Program-made: the position numbers and the translations under genes
Shown: positions 1 to 7,600 of the stretch, in pieces
Position numbering within the stretch: the stretch's first letter is position 1
Layout: the number at the start of each line of letters is the position of its first letter
Source of the DNA: Actinoplanes sp. SE50/110
GTDB taxonomy: Bacteria; Actinomycetota; Actinomycetes; Mycobacteriales; Micromonosporaceae
Reading direction: 5' to 3'
Length of the DNA stretch: 64,000 nucleotides
NCBI RefSeq assembly: GCF_900119315.1
Contig: NZ_LT827010.1
Span: 5,985,001-6,049,000 of the forward strand
The notes under the pieces: model-generated
The model's database searches: none
Seen by the model: only the letters and a program-made list of their open reading frames with translations
Told to the model about the DNA's origin: nothing

Positions 1-1
1 G

Positions 2-700
2 GGAATCACCGGCGCGATCGTGCGGCGGCAGCCGTTCGGCGGCTGGAAGAAGTCCGCGGTCGGCGCCGGCACCAAGGCCGGCGGGCCCCACTACCTCACC
101 GGGTTGAGCGGTTGGGCGCCGGCTCCGGCGACGGCCTCGACCGACATCGACAATGCGGCGGTACGCACGTTGCTCACCGCCGCCGCGGCGCACCTCACCG
201 CCGACGAGGTGGCGTCGGTGACCCGTGCCGCGCGCAGCGACGCGGCGGCCTGGGCGGCGTCGTTCGGCCGCGCCGAGGACGTGTCGGCGCTGGGCGTGGA
301 GCGCAACGTGCTGCGCTACCTGCCCACCCCGGTGACCGTCCGCCTCGCGGCCGGTGCCCCGCTCGCCGGCCTGGTCCGCGTCGTCGCGGCGGCGAAGCTC
401 GCCGGGGCGCCGATCCAGGTGTCGACAGCCGAGGCGACGCGGCTGTTCCCGGAGGCCACGGTCGAGCCGGACGCCGCGTTCGCGGCCGGGCTGGCCGGGG
501 TCTCGCGGGTACGCCTGATCGGCGGCTCGGCCGGTGACCTGGCGACCGCCACCGGCGGACGTCCCGACCTGGCCGTGTGGGCCGGGCCGGTGGTCGAGGC
601 CGGCGAGGTGGAACTGCTGCCGTTCCTGCGTGAGCAGGCGGTCAGCATCACCGCGCACCGCTTCGGCAACCCGCTGCCGATGGCCGCCGAGGTGCTCTAG
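2..700 (+). CDS. putA: Proline dehydrogenase / glutamate-semialdehyde dehydrogenase, C-terminal part
   Basis: The frame is open from base 2, so the gene enters from the left and only its last 232 residues are present. The first residues contain RRQPFGGWKKSAVGAGTKAG, the C-terminal aldehyde dehydrogenase signature of actinobacterial 1-pyrroline-5-carboxylate dehydrogenases. It is followed by the roughly 190-residue tail usual in the bifunctional proline-catabolism enzyme, ending AHRFGNPLPMAAEVL. The enzyme oxidises glutamate semialdehyde to glutamate with NAD, in the cytoplasm. Whether the missing upstream part carries the proline dehydrogenase domain cannot be seen, so a stand-alone RocA/PruA-type enzyme remains possible. 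The stop codon overlaps the stop of the convergent next gene in a CTAG. Confidence 0.8.
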   Translation, partial: GITGAIVRRQPFGGWKKSAVGAGTKAGGPHYLTGLSGWAPAPATASTDIDNAAVRTLLTAAAAHLTADEVASVTRAARSDAAAWAASFGRAEDVSALGVERNVLRYLPTPVTVRLAAGAPLAGLVRVVAAAKLAGAPIQVSTAEATRLFPEATVEPDAAFAAGLAGVSRVRLIGGSAGDLATATGGRPDLAVWAGPVVEAGEVELLPFLREQAVSITAHRFGNPLPMAAEVL

Positions 701-1320
701 ACGATAGTGAAGCCGGGCGGGAGCTGCTCCCGCCCGGTCAGCGCGCGCAGCAGCGGGACACCGGCGCCGATGCCCAGGCCGGTGCGGGTGGCCAGGATCA
801 GCGACTCGGCGAGCACCTCGACCGGCAGGTCGAACTCCACGCCGGTGGCCGCCGCCGCGTCCAGCCCGTGCACCACCAGCTCGAAGGTGCGGGTCGGGAT
901 CCAGTCGCGGACCCGCATGCCGCCGGCCGCGCTGGTGATCACGTCGTCGTCGCGGACCTGGGACAGCGCCTCGGTGGCCCGGCCGATCAGCGTCGACACG
1001 TGCCCGGCCGGATCGTCGCCGAGCAGCTCCCCCGAGGCCTTCGCGTCCTCGGCCGAGGCGGCATGGGCGGCGGCGACGAGCTCCTCGGGGGCGGAGCGGG
1101 CGTACGCGAAATAGCCCTCCGCGGTGGCCACCTCGACCTGCGGCGCCGGGGCGGCCAGCACCTTCGGCACCTGACGCAGCGCCGAGCTCACCGTGTGGCC
1201 GAGCAACTCGCGCAGCGTCCAGTCGCCGAGACCGGGCTCGTCCAGTCTTCCGGCCGGGAGGTCGGCGACCAGCCCGGCGTAGGCGATCGCGGCGGAACGG
1301 AACGTGCGACGGAAATCCAT
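697..1320 (-). CDS. Maleylpyruvate isomerase family (MDMPI, DinB-like) protein
   Basis: The 207-residue protein has the DinB-like four-helix start of mycothiol-dependent enzymes (DWTLRELLGHTVSSALRQ, with the metal-binding His after LLG). It also has a second region around residues 115-185 with RVRDWIPTRTFELVVHGLDAA, the usual second His-containing helix of the MDMPI family. Members are metal-dependent thiol transferases or of unknown substrate; the substrate here cannot be named. The ATG is preceded by GGTGAG. It lies one base downstream of the stop of the next gene on the same strand (1322..1777), so the two are probably one transcript. Its stop shares a CTAG with the convergent putA stop. 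Confidence 0.75.
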   Translation of the reverse strand: MDFRRTFRSAAIAYAGLVADLPAGRLDEPGLGDWTLRELLGHTVSSALRQVPKVLAAPAPQVEVATAEGYFAYARSAPEELVAAAHAASAEDAKASGELLGDDPAGHVSTLIGRATEALSQVRDDDVITSAAGGMRVRDWIPTRTFELVVHGLDAAAATGVEFDLPVEVLAESLILATRTGLGIGAGVPLLRALTGREQLPPGFTIV

Positions 1321-1321
1321 C

Positions 1322-1777
1322 TCACCAATCTGCCAGATCCGCCCGTGGCGGGAACGCGGCGATCTCCGCGGCCCAGTCCCCGGCCGCCTGGACCAGATGG
1401 TCGCTGGTGACCTCCATCCGGATCCGGTGCACCCGGCCCCGCCCGCTGCCGGGCAGCCAGGGTGGCAGCGTCTCCTGCGCGAAGGTCACCTCCAGCAGCT
1501 CCACCCCCGGCCCACCGTGCCGCCGGCGGAACGCCACGTTCGGCTCGATGAACTCCAGCTCGCCGGTCCCGGCCTCGTCGTGCAGCCAGCCGGCCAGCTC
1601 GATCGCCTCGGCCACGAGCAGGCACGGCACCTCGGTCTGCCAGGTGTGCCCGTCCCGGCCGGCCGCCGCCACCTCGACGGTCAGCCAGTCCTCCCGCGGA
1701 CCGTCGGGCTCGGACTCGAACTCGTAGCGGACCGGTCGCATCCGCAGCCACCCGCCGGTCTCCGAAGCGATCTGCAC
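1322..1777 (-). CDS. Conserved hypothetical protein, 151 aa
   Basis: I do not recognise a named family with certainty. The protein is soluble and acidic. It has no signal or membrane segment, and its pattern suggests a mostly beta fold (YEFESEPDG, WLTVEVAAAG, WQTEVPCLLVAEAIELAGWL, then FIEPNVAFRRR). It faintly resembles small proteins annotated as WapI-type immunity proteins, but that is only a resemblance. The start is GTG with GGAGG eight bases before it. It is followed after one base by the MDMPI-family gene, so co-expression is likely. Confidence 0.55.
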   Translation of the reverse strand: MQIASETGGWLRMRPVRYEFESEPDGPREDWLTVEVAAAGRDGHTWQTEVPCLLVAEAIELAGWLHDEAGTGELEFIEPNVAFRRRHGGPGVELLEVTFAQETLPPWLPGSGRGRVHRIRMEVTSDHLVQAAGDWAAEIAAFPPRADLADW

Positions 1778-1811
1778 AACACCATCCTCCCCGTCCCGCC
1801 GGATCGCCGGG

Positions 1812-1817
1812 TACCGT
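1812..1817 (+). promoter_or_regulatory. Putative -10 hexamer of a leaderless transcript (HAD gene)
   Basis: TACCGT fits TANNNT and ends 6 bases before the GTG at 1824. No ribosome binding site lies between them, so the mRNA probably starts at or next to the GTG. Confidence 0.45.
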
Positions 1818-1823
1818 TCGGCC

Positions 1824-2414
1824 GTGCTCCTACCCCTTCCGCCCGGTGACTTCCAGGCCTACCTGTTCGACTGCGACGGCACCATCACCGACTCCATGCC
1901 GGTGCACTTCCAGGCCTGGCAGGACGCGCTGGCCGAGTACGAGTGCGAGTTCCCGCAGGACCTGTTCTACGCGTGGGGTGGCCGGCCGTGCGCCGACATC
2001 GTCGCCGACCTGAACGCGCGGCAGGGCCTGAGCATGCCGGTCGCCGCGGTCGCCGAGCGGCAGGAGTCGCTGTTCCGGGCCGGGCTGCCCAGCATGCGCG
2101 CGGTTCCCGGCGTTCTCGCGCACATCGAGGAGTCGTACGGCCGACTGCCGTTCGGGGTGGTCTCCGGCAGCACCCGGCCAGCGGTGATCGACTCGCTGCT
2201 GGCGCTCGGCCTGCTCGACCGCTTCCCGGTGCTGGTCTGCGCCGGCGACTACACCCATCCGAAGCCGCACCCCGAGCCGTACCTGCTGGGCGCGCGGCGG
2301 CTCGGCGTGGATCCGGCCCGCTGTCTCGCCTTCGAGGACACCGAACTGGGGGTACGTGCGGCGCAGGCGGCCGGGATGGCTGTCGTCCGCGTCCCCCCGC
2401 CGTGGGAACGTTAG
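1824..2414 (+). CDS. HAD-superfamily phosphatase, beta-phosphoglucomutase/fructose-1-phosphatase-like
   Basis: The 196-residue protein has the HAD fold of subfamily IA. Motif I is FDCDGT with the nucleophile Asp16 and the acid/base Asp18. Motif II is VVSGST near residue 115, the motif III lysine is in HPKPHPEPYL, and motif IV is FEDTELGV. The cap is helical and inserted after motif I, as in sugar-phosphate phosphatases and beta-phosphoglucomutases. The likely role is dephosphorylation of a small sugar phosphate in the cytoplasm. The GTG start has no ribosome binding site but a TANNNT box just upstream. The next gene begins three bases after the stop, so the two are likely co-transcribed and translationally coupled. 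Confidence 0.8.
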   Translation: MLLPLPPGDFQAYLFDCDGTITDSMPVHFQAWQDALAEYECEFPQDLFYAWGGRPCADIVADLNARQGLSMPVAAVAERQESLFRAGLPSMRAVPGVLAHIEESYGRLPFGVVSGSTRPAVIDSLLALGLLDRFPVLVCAGDYTHPKPHPEPYLLGARRLGVDPARCLAFEDTELGVRAAQAAGMAVVRVPPPWER

Positions 2415-2417
2415 ATC

Positions 2418-3014
2418 ATGAACGATTTCGCGGAGATCCCCCCGACGACGCTCGCCGACGTGCTCGGCCGCGGCCAGGTGATGGACATCGGTGTGCGCCC
2501 GCTGTGGACGCCGGTGCCCCGGGTGGCCGGACCGGCGTTCACCGTGCGCTGCGAGCCCGGTGACAACCTGATGCTGCACGCCGCGATCTACCGGGCCGAG
2601 CCCGGCTCGGTGATCGTGGTCGAGTCCGGCGACCTGGACTACGCGCTGGCCGGCGGCAACGTGTGCGCGGTCGCGCACCGGCGCGGGGTGGCCGCGTTCG
2701 TGCTGGACGGGCTGATCCGCGACCTGGGCGAGGTGCGGGAGATCGGCTTCCCGGTGTTCGCGCGCGGGGTGATCCCGATCCCCGGCACGAAGGAGAAGGT
2801 CGGCACGCACGGGGAGACGGTCCGCTGCGGCGGGGTGAGCGTGCGGGCCGGGGACATCGTGGTGGCCGACGAGGAGGGGATCGTCGTGGTCCCGGCCGAC
2901 CGGCAGGCCGCGGTGCTGACCGACTCCCGGGCCCGGCTGGCCAAGGAGGCCGCCGAGACGCTCGACGACTGGGAGCGGGCACACCGCGCCAAGATCGAGA
3001 AGGCGCTCGGCTAG
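2418..3014 (+). CDS. RraA-like protein / 4-hydroxy-4-methyl-2-oxoglutarate aldolase family
   Basis: The 198-residue protein matches the RraA/HMG-aldolase fold. It has the early substrate loop GDNLMLHAAIY, then GDLDYALAGGN in the position of the family GGxxA motif. It also has DGLIRDLGEV, holding the Arg and Asp that bind pyruvate and metal. The C-terminal helix runs to residue 198. Such proteins are divalent-metal retro-aldolases and oxaloacetate decarboxylases in many bacteria. True RraA inhibitors of RNase E are restricted, so I prefer the enzyme reading. It sits three bases after the HAD phosphatase stop. The stop is directly adjacent to the stop of the convergent DUF2804 gene. Confidence 0.78.
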   Translation: MNDFAEIPPTTLADVLGRGQVMDIGVRPLWTPVPRVAGPAFTVRCEPGDNLMLHAAIYRAEPGSVIVVESGDLDYALAGGNVCAVAHRRGVAAFVLDGLIRDLGEVREIGFPVFARGVIPIPGTKEKVGTHGETVRCGGVSVRAGDIVVADEEGIVVVPADRQAAVLTDSRARLAKEAAETLDDWERAHRAKIEKALG

Positions 3015-3995
3015 TCACCAGCGGTTGCGGGCCTCCTCCGCCCAGCCGGTCAGGCCGTCAAGGTCGATCTTGCGGCCGTCGGAGGCCCGCGCCCAGCCGG
3101 AGAACCGGCCGAAACACTGGTGGGTCTCGCCGGCCAGCACACCCAGGTTGGTCTTGGCGACCCGCTCGTGGAACGGTTCGAAGGTGGCGTCGACGCCGTC
3201 CCCGGTGATCCGCCACGGCTTCAGCCAGTCGGTGCGGTCGTACTCCCAGCGCAGATCCGCGCCGATCTTGTGCAGCCGGCCCTCCTCGAAGACCGCGTTC
3301 TCGGTGGTGCCGGTGCCGTCGGTCCACTTGCCGCCCAGCGAGACGGCCCGGTCCGCGTCCGCGCCGGCCGCCCAGTTCCAGGTCACCGAGTACGGCCAGC
3401 GGCCCCGGCCGTGATCGAGGGTGGCATGGGACCCCTGCGCCGGGACGATGTGCTCCACCCCCTTGACCACCAGGCGGCCGTGCACCGGGCGGCCGACGTC
3501 CTTCACCGTGTACTGGAAACGGGTGCGGCTCCAGGCGACCACGACACCGAGCGCGTCCCGGTCCTCGACGGCCGGCATGGTCAGGTCGACCTCCAGGTCA
3601 CGGGCTCGGGCCCGCACCGACGTACCGTCGAAATCCTGCGCGATCTCGATGCTGAGGCCGCCGCCGGAAGCCGTCACCCGCCCCGATCCGCTGCGGTCCG
3701 GCAGGACCGCGCCCCGGGCCAGCGGCACCGTCGCGTCCACCGCGATCTCCCGCCCGCTGACCCGGTCCAGCAGGTAGAGGCTGTGCACGCCGGCGTAGTC
3801 CAACGACGAGGCGACCACCCCGAGGATGTGCGCCGGGGTGACCACGCCCCAGTGCTCCCAGCGCTTGTTGCGGCCCCAGCCGCGCAGGTTGGCGCGGTGC
3901 AGCGGCTTGCGGCTCCAGCCGACGGCCGCCGGGTTGAGACGCCCGTCCGGGAGGCACAGGTCGACCGGTGCGGTGATCTGGATCTCGTGGGTCAC
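3015..3995 (-). CDS. DUF2804 domain-containing protein
   Basis: The 326-residue protein matches the DUF2804 family. It starts with an ordered opening (LCLPDGRLNPAAVGWSRKPL, then GWGRNKRWEHWGVVTP). A long beta-rich body follows with the family-typical RPVHGRLVVKGVEH and the closing CFGRFSGWARASDGRKIDLD. The fold resembles lipocalin-like proteins related to AttH, but no activity is established. There is no signal peptide, so it is probably cytosolic. The GTG start has no ribosome binding site but has TAACCT six bases upstream on its strand. That supports this start and a leaderless mRNA. Confidence 0.8.
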   Translation of the reverse strand: MTHEIQITAPVDLCLPDGRLNPAAVGWSRKPLHRANLRGWGRNKRWEHWGVVTPAHILGVVASSLDYAGVHSLYLLDRVSGREIAVDATVPLARGAVLPDRSGSGRVTASGGGLSIEIAQDFDGTSVRARARDLEVDLTMPAVEDRDALGVVVAWSRTRFQYTVKDVGRPVHGRLVVKGVEHIVPAQGSHATLDHGRGRWPYSVTWNWAAGADADRAVSLGGKWTDGTGTTENAVFEEGRLHKIGADLRWEYDRTDWLKPWRITGDGVDATFEPFHERVAKTNLGVLAGETHQCFGRFSGWARASDGRKIDLDGLTGWAEEARNRW

Positions 3996-4001
3996 GCGCG
4001 C

Positions 4002-4007
4002 AGGTTA
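4002..4007 (-). promoter_or_regulatory. Putative -10 hexamer of a leaderless transcript (DUF2804 gene)
   Basis: On the minus strand this reads TAACCT (TANNNT), six bases before the GTG at 3995. No Shine-Dalgarno sequence lies between. Confidence 0.5.
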
Positions 4008-4063
4008 CCGCCGAGTCACCCTCGGGTTTTCCGCACCCTCCTCGCGTCCCCCTGTTCGTCCCG

Positions 4064-4099
4064 CCGTTCGTCCACCCGTTCGCCCACCCTTTCGTCCAC
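4064..4099. repeat. 12-bp tandem repeat, three units
   Basis: Three adjacent 12-base units (CCGTTCGTCCAC, CCGTTCGCCCAC, CCTTTCGTCCAC) sit in a pyrimidine-rich stretch from about 4030 to 4101, just before the aldehyde dehydrogenase relic. The unit occurs nowhere else that I can see in the window. Confidence 0.75.
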
Positions 4100-4109
4100 C
4101 GGATGACCC

Positions 4110-4921
4110 GGCTTCACCCACCCGCTGGTCCGGGTCGTCTCGTTCACCGGGTCGACGCGGGCCGGCCGCCGGGTCGGCGCGCTCGCCGGCGAGCATCTCA
4201 AACGCGCCCACCTGGAGCTGGGCGGCAACTCGGCGATGATCGTGCTGGACGACGCGGACGTCGACCGGGCGGTCGCGGCGGCGTCCTTCGGGTCGTACTT
4301 CCACCAGGGCCAGATCTGCATGACGACCGGGCGGCACCTGGTGCACGAGCGGCTCTACGACGACTTCGTGGACCGGCTCGCCGCCAAGGCCGCGGCGCTG
4401 CCGGTCGGCGACCCGGCCCGGCAGCCGGTGGTGCTCGGCCCGATCATCGACACCGGGCAGCGCGACAGGATCCACGGCCTGGTGACCGGCTCGGCGGCCG
4501 GCGGGCGCGGGTCGCGGCCGGCGGGACGTACGAGCGGCTGTTCTATGCGGCGACCGTGCTGGCGGACGTCACGCCGGACACCCCTGCCTTCACCGAGGAG
4601 ATCTTCGGCCCGGTCGCGCCGGTGCTGCGGTTCCGCGACGCCGAGGAGGCGGTCCGGCTGGCCACCGCCACCGAGTACGGACTCTCGCTGGGCATCGTCA
4701 CCCGGGACGTGATGCGCGGCCTGGCCCTCGCCGACCGGATCCCGACCGGCATCGTGCACATCAACGACCAGACCGTCAGCGACGAGGCGAACAGCCCGTT
4801 CGGCGGGGTCGCGGCCTCCGGCACCGGCTCCCGCTTCGGCGGCGCGGCGGCCAACATCGAGGCGTTCACCGAGACCCGCCGGGTGACGGTTCGCGACGAA
4901 CCACCGGCCTATCCCTTCTGA
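4110..4921 (+). pseudogene. Aldehyde dehydrogenase relic (benzaldehyde/vanillin dehydrogenase type), N-truncated and frameshifted
   Basis: Homology starts abruptly at GFTHPLVRVVSFTGST, about 200 residues into a normal aldehyde dehydrogenase, directly after an in-frame TGA at 4104. The first frame runs through HLELGGNSAMIVLDDADVDR and the catalytic-cysteine region FHQGQICMTTGRHLVHERLY. Near 4495-4508 the frame shifts by one base, and the rest (RVAAGGTYERLFYAATVLAD, then EEIFGPVAPVLRF, to RVTVRDEPPAYPF) continues in the other frame. The cofactor-binding half is missing, so no functional enzyme can be made. The upstream 12-bp repeat marks the break. A sequencing error could explain the frameshift but not the missing N-terminus. 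Confidence 0.85.
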
Positions 4922-5095
4922 CGACCGTTCACGACCGGGCGCCGGTCGGTCACCGCCGGTTCCTCCCGATCGGCAATGTCGCGGTACGCCGCCGGCGCCG
5001 CACCGCGTCGCCGGGCAGCTCCACAGCGTTCCCTCAGCTAGTTCTCAACCGGGCGCGTCACAGTGGGTACACCACCCCGGCACCTGGAGGAACCC

Positions 5096-5365
5096 ATGCT
5101 TCTCGGCCTCGTCAGCCTGCTCCTGCTGATCGTGCAGGTCCTGCTGATCGCCCGCGCGGTGCTGGACTGGAGTGTCGTCCTGGCCGGCCCGGCCATGCCC
5201 GGCTCCCTGCGATCCCGCGCCTACGGCGCCGTGTTCGCGGCCACCGAGCCGATCCTCGCCCCGATCCGCCGCCTGATCCCGCCGCTGCGCGCCGGCGGCA
5301 TGTCGATCGACCTGTCCTTCCTCATCGTCTTCTTCGTCATCAGCCTGCTGCGCAACTTCCTCTGA
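5096..5365 (+). CDS. YggT family membrane protein
   Basis: The 89-residue protein has two hydrophobic segments (residues 2-20 and about 67-87) flanking the family core. That core contains RAVLDWSVVLAG and FAATEPILAPIRRLIPPLRAGG, where the EPIL-P-RR motif is diagnostic of YggT. Family members are small integral membrane proteins, often near sepF/divIVA in actinobacteria and linked to membrane or division-site organisation. No such neighbours are seen here. The ATG at 5096 has GGAGG five bases upstream; an earlier in-frame GTG lacks this. It is followed by an eight-copy 20-bp repeat and a strong hairpin. Confidence 0.88.
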   Translation: MLLGLVSLLLLIVQVLLIARAVLDWSVVLAGPAMPGSLRSRAYGAVFAATEPILAPIRRLIPPLRAGGMSIDLSFLIVFFVISLLRNFL

Positions 5366-5370
5366 CCGCG

Positions 5371-5532
5371 CCGGCCGCGAGCCCCGCTTGCCGGCCGCGA
5401 GGCCGGCCGCGAGCCCCGCTTGCCGGCCGCGAGCCCCCTCTGCCGGCCGCGAGCTCCATTTCCGGCCGCGAGCTCCCATTTCCGGCCGCGAGCCCCCTTT
5501 TGCCGGCCGCGAGCCCCGTTCGCCGGCCTCGG
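5371..5532. repeat. 20-bp tandem repeat, eight copies
   Basis: CCGGCCGCGA recurs at 5371, 5391, 5403, 5423, 5443, 5462, 5482 and 5503, mostly 20 bases apart, with the pattern CCGGCCGCGAGCCCCnnTTG and variable linkers. A weaker ninth start is at 5523. The array begins six bases after the yggT stop and ends before the terminator hairpin at 5562. The roughly two-helical-turn spacing would put all copies on one face of the DNA. Confidence 0.85.
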
Positions 5533-5561
5533 CAGCGTTCGTGCCGGCCGACCCGACAGAA

Positions 5562-5593
5562 ATGCGCCGCCCGGGTGGACCCGGGCGGCGCAT
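5562..5593. terminator. Bidirectional hairpin terminator
   Basis: A perfect 15-bp stem (ATGCGCCGCCCGGGT and its complement) has a 2-base nominal loop. It sits between the convergent yggT and the lipoprotein gene. There is no U-tract, as is common in high-GC actinobacteria. Confidence 0.85.
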
Positions 5594-5614
5594 CGTCGTG
5601 ACCCCGGCGGAGTC

Positions 5615-6262
5615 CTACAGCAGGACGGTGATGGAGTCGGCGCGGCTGCCGTCGAGGGGGGTGGTGACCTCGCAGAAGCGCCACTTCTTGTCGGCGCCCC
5701 GGATCAGCGAGACGCGGACCGTGGTGGACCTGAGCTCCGGCAGGTAGGAGATGATCTGCGTCTTCTTGGCGGTCGTCCGCTGGGTCAGGGCCTCGGCCGG
5801 GCGGCTCACCTGCATGTCCAGCATGGTCTGATCGCCGAGTGACGCGGCGCCGGCGGACGCGGCCGGCGACGGATACTGCATGCCGGTCACCACCGGCAGC
5901 GCCGTGGTCACGTAGGCGCCCTGGTCGACCAGCGACTGGGTCTCGTGGATGAGGTCGTTGGCGGCCGCGCAGCCCGGCACGGCGATCCGGTCGACCAGCG
6001 ACGGGTCCGGGTTCGCGATCAGCCACTGACCGTATTTGACCAGGGAGGCCACCACCACCGGCAGGTTGGTGCCGGTGTTCGACAGGCCGGGCGCGGAGCT
6101 GGTCGGCACCGTCGGGGTCTGCAGGAACGTGCTGGTCGGACCGGGCGACACGGTCGGCGACACGGTCGCCGTGGTCGAGGCGAAGGCCGCACACCCGGTC
6201 AGCGCGCAGGCCGAGGCGAGCACGGCGGTGAGTCGCAGGGCACGACGGGGGGTCGGCTGCAT
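5615..6262 (-). CDS. Putative lipoprotein, 215 aa
   Basis: The ATG at 6262 is preceded by GGAGGAAC at good spacing. It opens a lipoprotein signal, MQPTPRRALRLTAVLASACA, with lipobox LTGC (Cys at about residue 24). A Thr/Ser/Pro-rich linker follows, then a globular part with two cysteines (VPGCAAANDLIHETQSLVDQ and WRFCEVTTPLDG). The last third (SYLPELRSTTVRVSLIRGADKKWRF) looks like the beta-rich end of a small extracytoplasmic NTF2-like or Mce-associated-type domain, but no family can be fixed. It is probably surface-anchored. The longer reading frame upstream (to 6388) lacks signal-peptide logic. Confidence 0.75.
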   Translation of the reverse strand: MQPTPRRALRLTAVLASACALTGCAAFASTTATVSPTVSPGPTSTFLQTPTVPTSSAPGLSNTGTNLPVVVASLVKYGQWLIANPDPSLVDRIAVPGCAAANDLIHETQSLVDQGAYVTTALPVVTGMQYPSPAASAGAASLGDQTMLDMQVSRPAEALTQRTTAKKTQIISYLPELRSTTVRVSLIRGADKKWRFCEVTTPLDGSRADSITVLL

Positions 6263-6470
6263 GGATGTTCCTCCGGTTCCGGGATTCGCGAAGTCACCCG
6301 GTCGGTCGCCGGCGCCCCGGCTTGAGGAATCGACCCGTCCCGCACCCGCCCCGCCACCACCCCACCACCCCACCACCCCGGCCGACACCGCCGATCCGCA
6401 GCCGTCCCCGCCGGCGTCGTCCTGCCCGGGCGCGGCCGGGCTGCCGCTACTGGGCGGCCGCTACGGGACG

Positions 6471-6553
6471 GCCGGGGCGGGGCGGCCGGGGCGGGGCGGC
6501 CGGGGCGGGGCGGCCGGGGCGGGGCGGCCGGGGCGGGGCGGCCGGGGCGGGGC
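6471..6553. repeat. 14-bp G-rich tandem repeat, six copies
   Basis: Six head-to-tail copies of GCCGGGGCGGGGCG (last one partial) abut the stop codon of the esterase gene at 6554. Runs of four G recur on the plus strand, so the array could form G-quadruplexes. A copy-number change here would not touch a coding sequence. Confidence 0.9.
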
Positions 6554-7528
6554 TCAGGTGAGGTGGGTGGCGGCGAACGTGAGGGCCTGAGTGTCGAAGT
6601 AGGTCCGGCCGCCGTCGTGACCGTCCCACTCGAAGACCTCGATCTCCTTCTCTCCGCGCAGCTCGTTGTAGGCGGCGAAGACGCCGGAGGGCGGGCAGAC
6701 CTGGTCCATCAGGGCGGTGGAGAACAGGGCCGGGGCGGTCACCGTCCGGGCCAGGTTGACCACGTCGAAGTGGTCGAGGGTGGCGAAGGTCTGTTCCGCC
6801 CGGTCCGGGTTGGCCCGCAGGAACTGGACGATCTCCTGGAACGGGAAGCTGTCCGAGATGGTGACCGCGCGACGGATGTCGCAGAGGAACGGCACCCCGG
6901 CGACCACCGCGCCGACCCGGTCCGGGACCAGGCCGGCGGCCGCGATGGACAGCGCGCCACCCTGGCTCTTGCCGGTGGTGACCAGGCGGGACGCGTCGAC
7001 GCCGGGGAGCTCGGCGGCGGTTTCGACGGCGCGGGCCGCGTCGGTGAACAGGCGGCGGTAGTACGCGGTCTCCGGCGAGCGGGCGCCGCGCGTCAGGTAG
7101 CCGGGCGCGGCCGGGCCGGCCCCGTCCCCGTCGACGTCCGGGGTGGCGCCGCCGCGCCAGTTGCCGCCCTGCCCCCGGGTGTCCATGATCAGGTGGGCGT
7201 AGCCGGCGGCGGACCAGAGGAGCCAGTCGACCGGGAGGCCGCGGCCACCGCCGTACCCGATGAATTCGACCGCGATCGGCAGCGGCTCCGCAGCGCCGGC
7301 CGGGACGTTGAGCCACGCCTTGATCGGCTGCCCGGCGTAGCCGGTGAAGGTGACGTCGTACGTGGTGACCGCGCGCAGCGGGGTGTCGACCTCGGTGATC
7401 TCGGCGGGGCGGGCGGCGCTGCGCGCCTCGTCGAGGGTGCGGGCCCAGAAGTCGTCGAAGCCGGGCGGTGGCGGGGTGGCCGAACGGTAGGTCCGCAACT
7501 CGGCCAGCGGGAGATCAAAATGCGCCAT
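6554..7528 (-). CDS. Acetyl xylan esterase / cephalosporin-C deacetylase family hydrolase
   Basis: The 324-residue alpha/beta hydrolase has the AXE1-family pattern: PPGFDDFWARTLDEAR at residues 22-37, VEFIGYGGGRG with the oxyanion region, and MDTRGQGGNWRGG. The nucleophile elbow is TGKSQGGALS, GKSQGG giving the GxSxG serine. The late Asp (ALMDQVCPP) and His (WDGHDGG) complete the triad. It removes acetyl groups from xylo-oligosaccharides or related esters. With no signal peptide it acts in the cytoplasm on imported oligosaccharides. The ATG at 7528 has TAGCGT seven bases upstream on its strand and no ribosome binding site. The gene is divergent from recD2. Confidence 0.85.
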   Translation of the reverse strand: MAHFDLPLAELRTYRSATPPPPGFDDFWARTLDEARSAARPAEITEVDTPLRAVTTYDVTFTGYAGQPIKAWLNVPAGAAEPLPIAVEFIGYGGGRGLPVDWLLWSAAGYAHLIMDTRGQGGNWRGGATPDVDGDGAGPAAPGYLTRGARSPETAYYRRLFTDAARAVETAAELPGVDASRLVTTGKSQGGALSIAAAGLVPDRVGAVVAGVPFLCDIRRAVTISDSFPFQEIVQFLRANPDRAEQTFATLDHFDVVNLARTVTAPALFSTALMDQVCPPSGVFAAYNELRGEKEIEVFEWDGHDGGRTYFDTQALTFAATHLT

Positions 7529-7535
7529 GATCGCC

Positions 7536-7541
7536 ACGCTA
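7536..7541 (-). promoter_or_regulatory. Putative -10 hexamer of a leaderless transcript (esterase)
   Basis: TAGCGT on the minus strand (TANNNT) is seven bases before the ATG at 7528, with no ribosome binding site between. Confidence 0.45.
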
Positions 7542-7600
7542 GGGCGGAAGTCCGCGGAAACAAAGGGTCGGTCTTGGCGGAACCCGGCGTTCCGTGCACG

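Noticed and set aside
5371..5532. CRISPR array
   Set aside because: Copies are only about 20 bases apart with no unique spacers of constant length, and no cas genes are in the window.
6563..7600. N-terminal extension of the recD2 frame
   Set aside because: It overlaps the whole esterase gene in antisense. RecD2 homology begins only after the ATG at 7601/7610.
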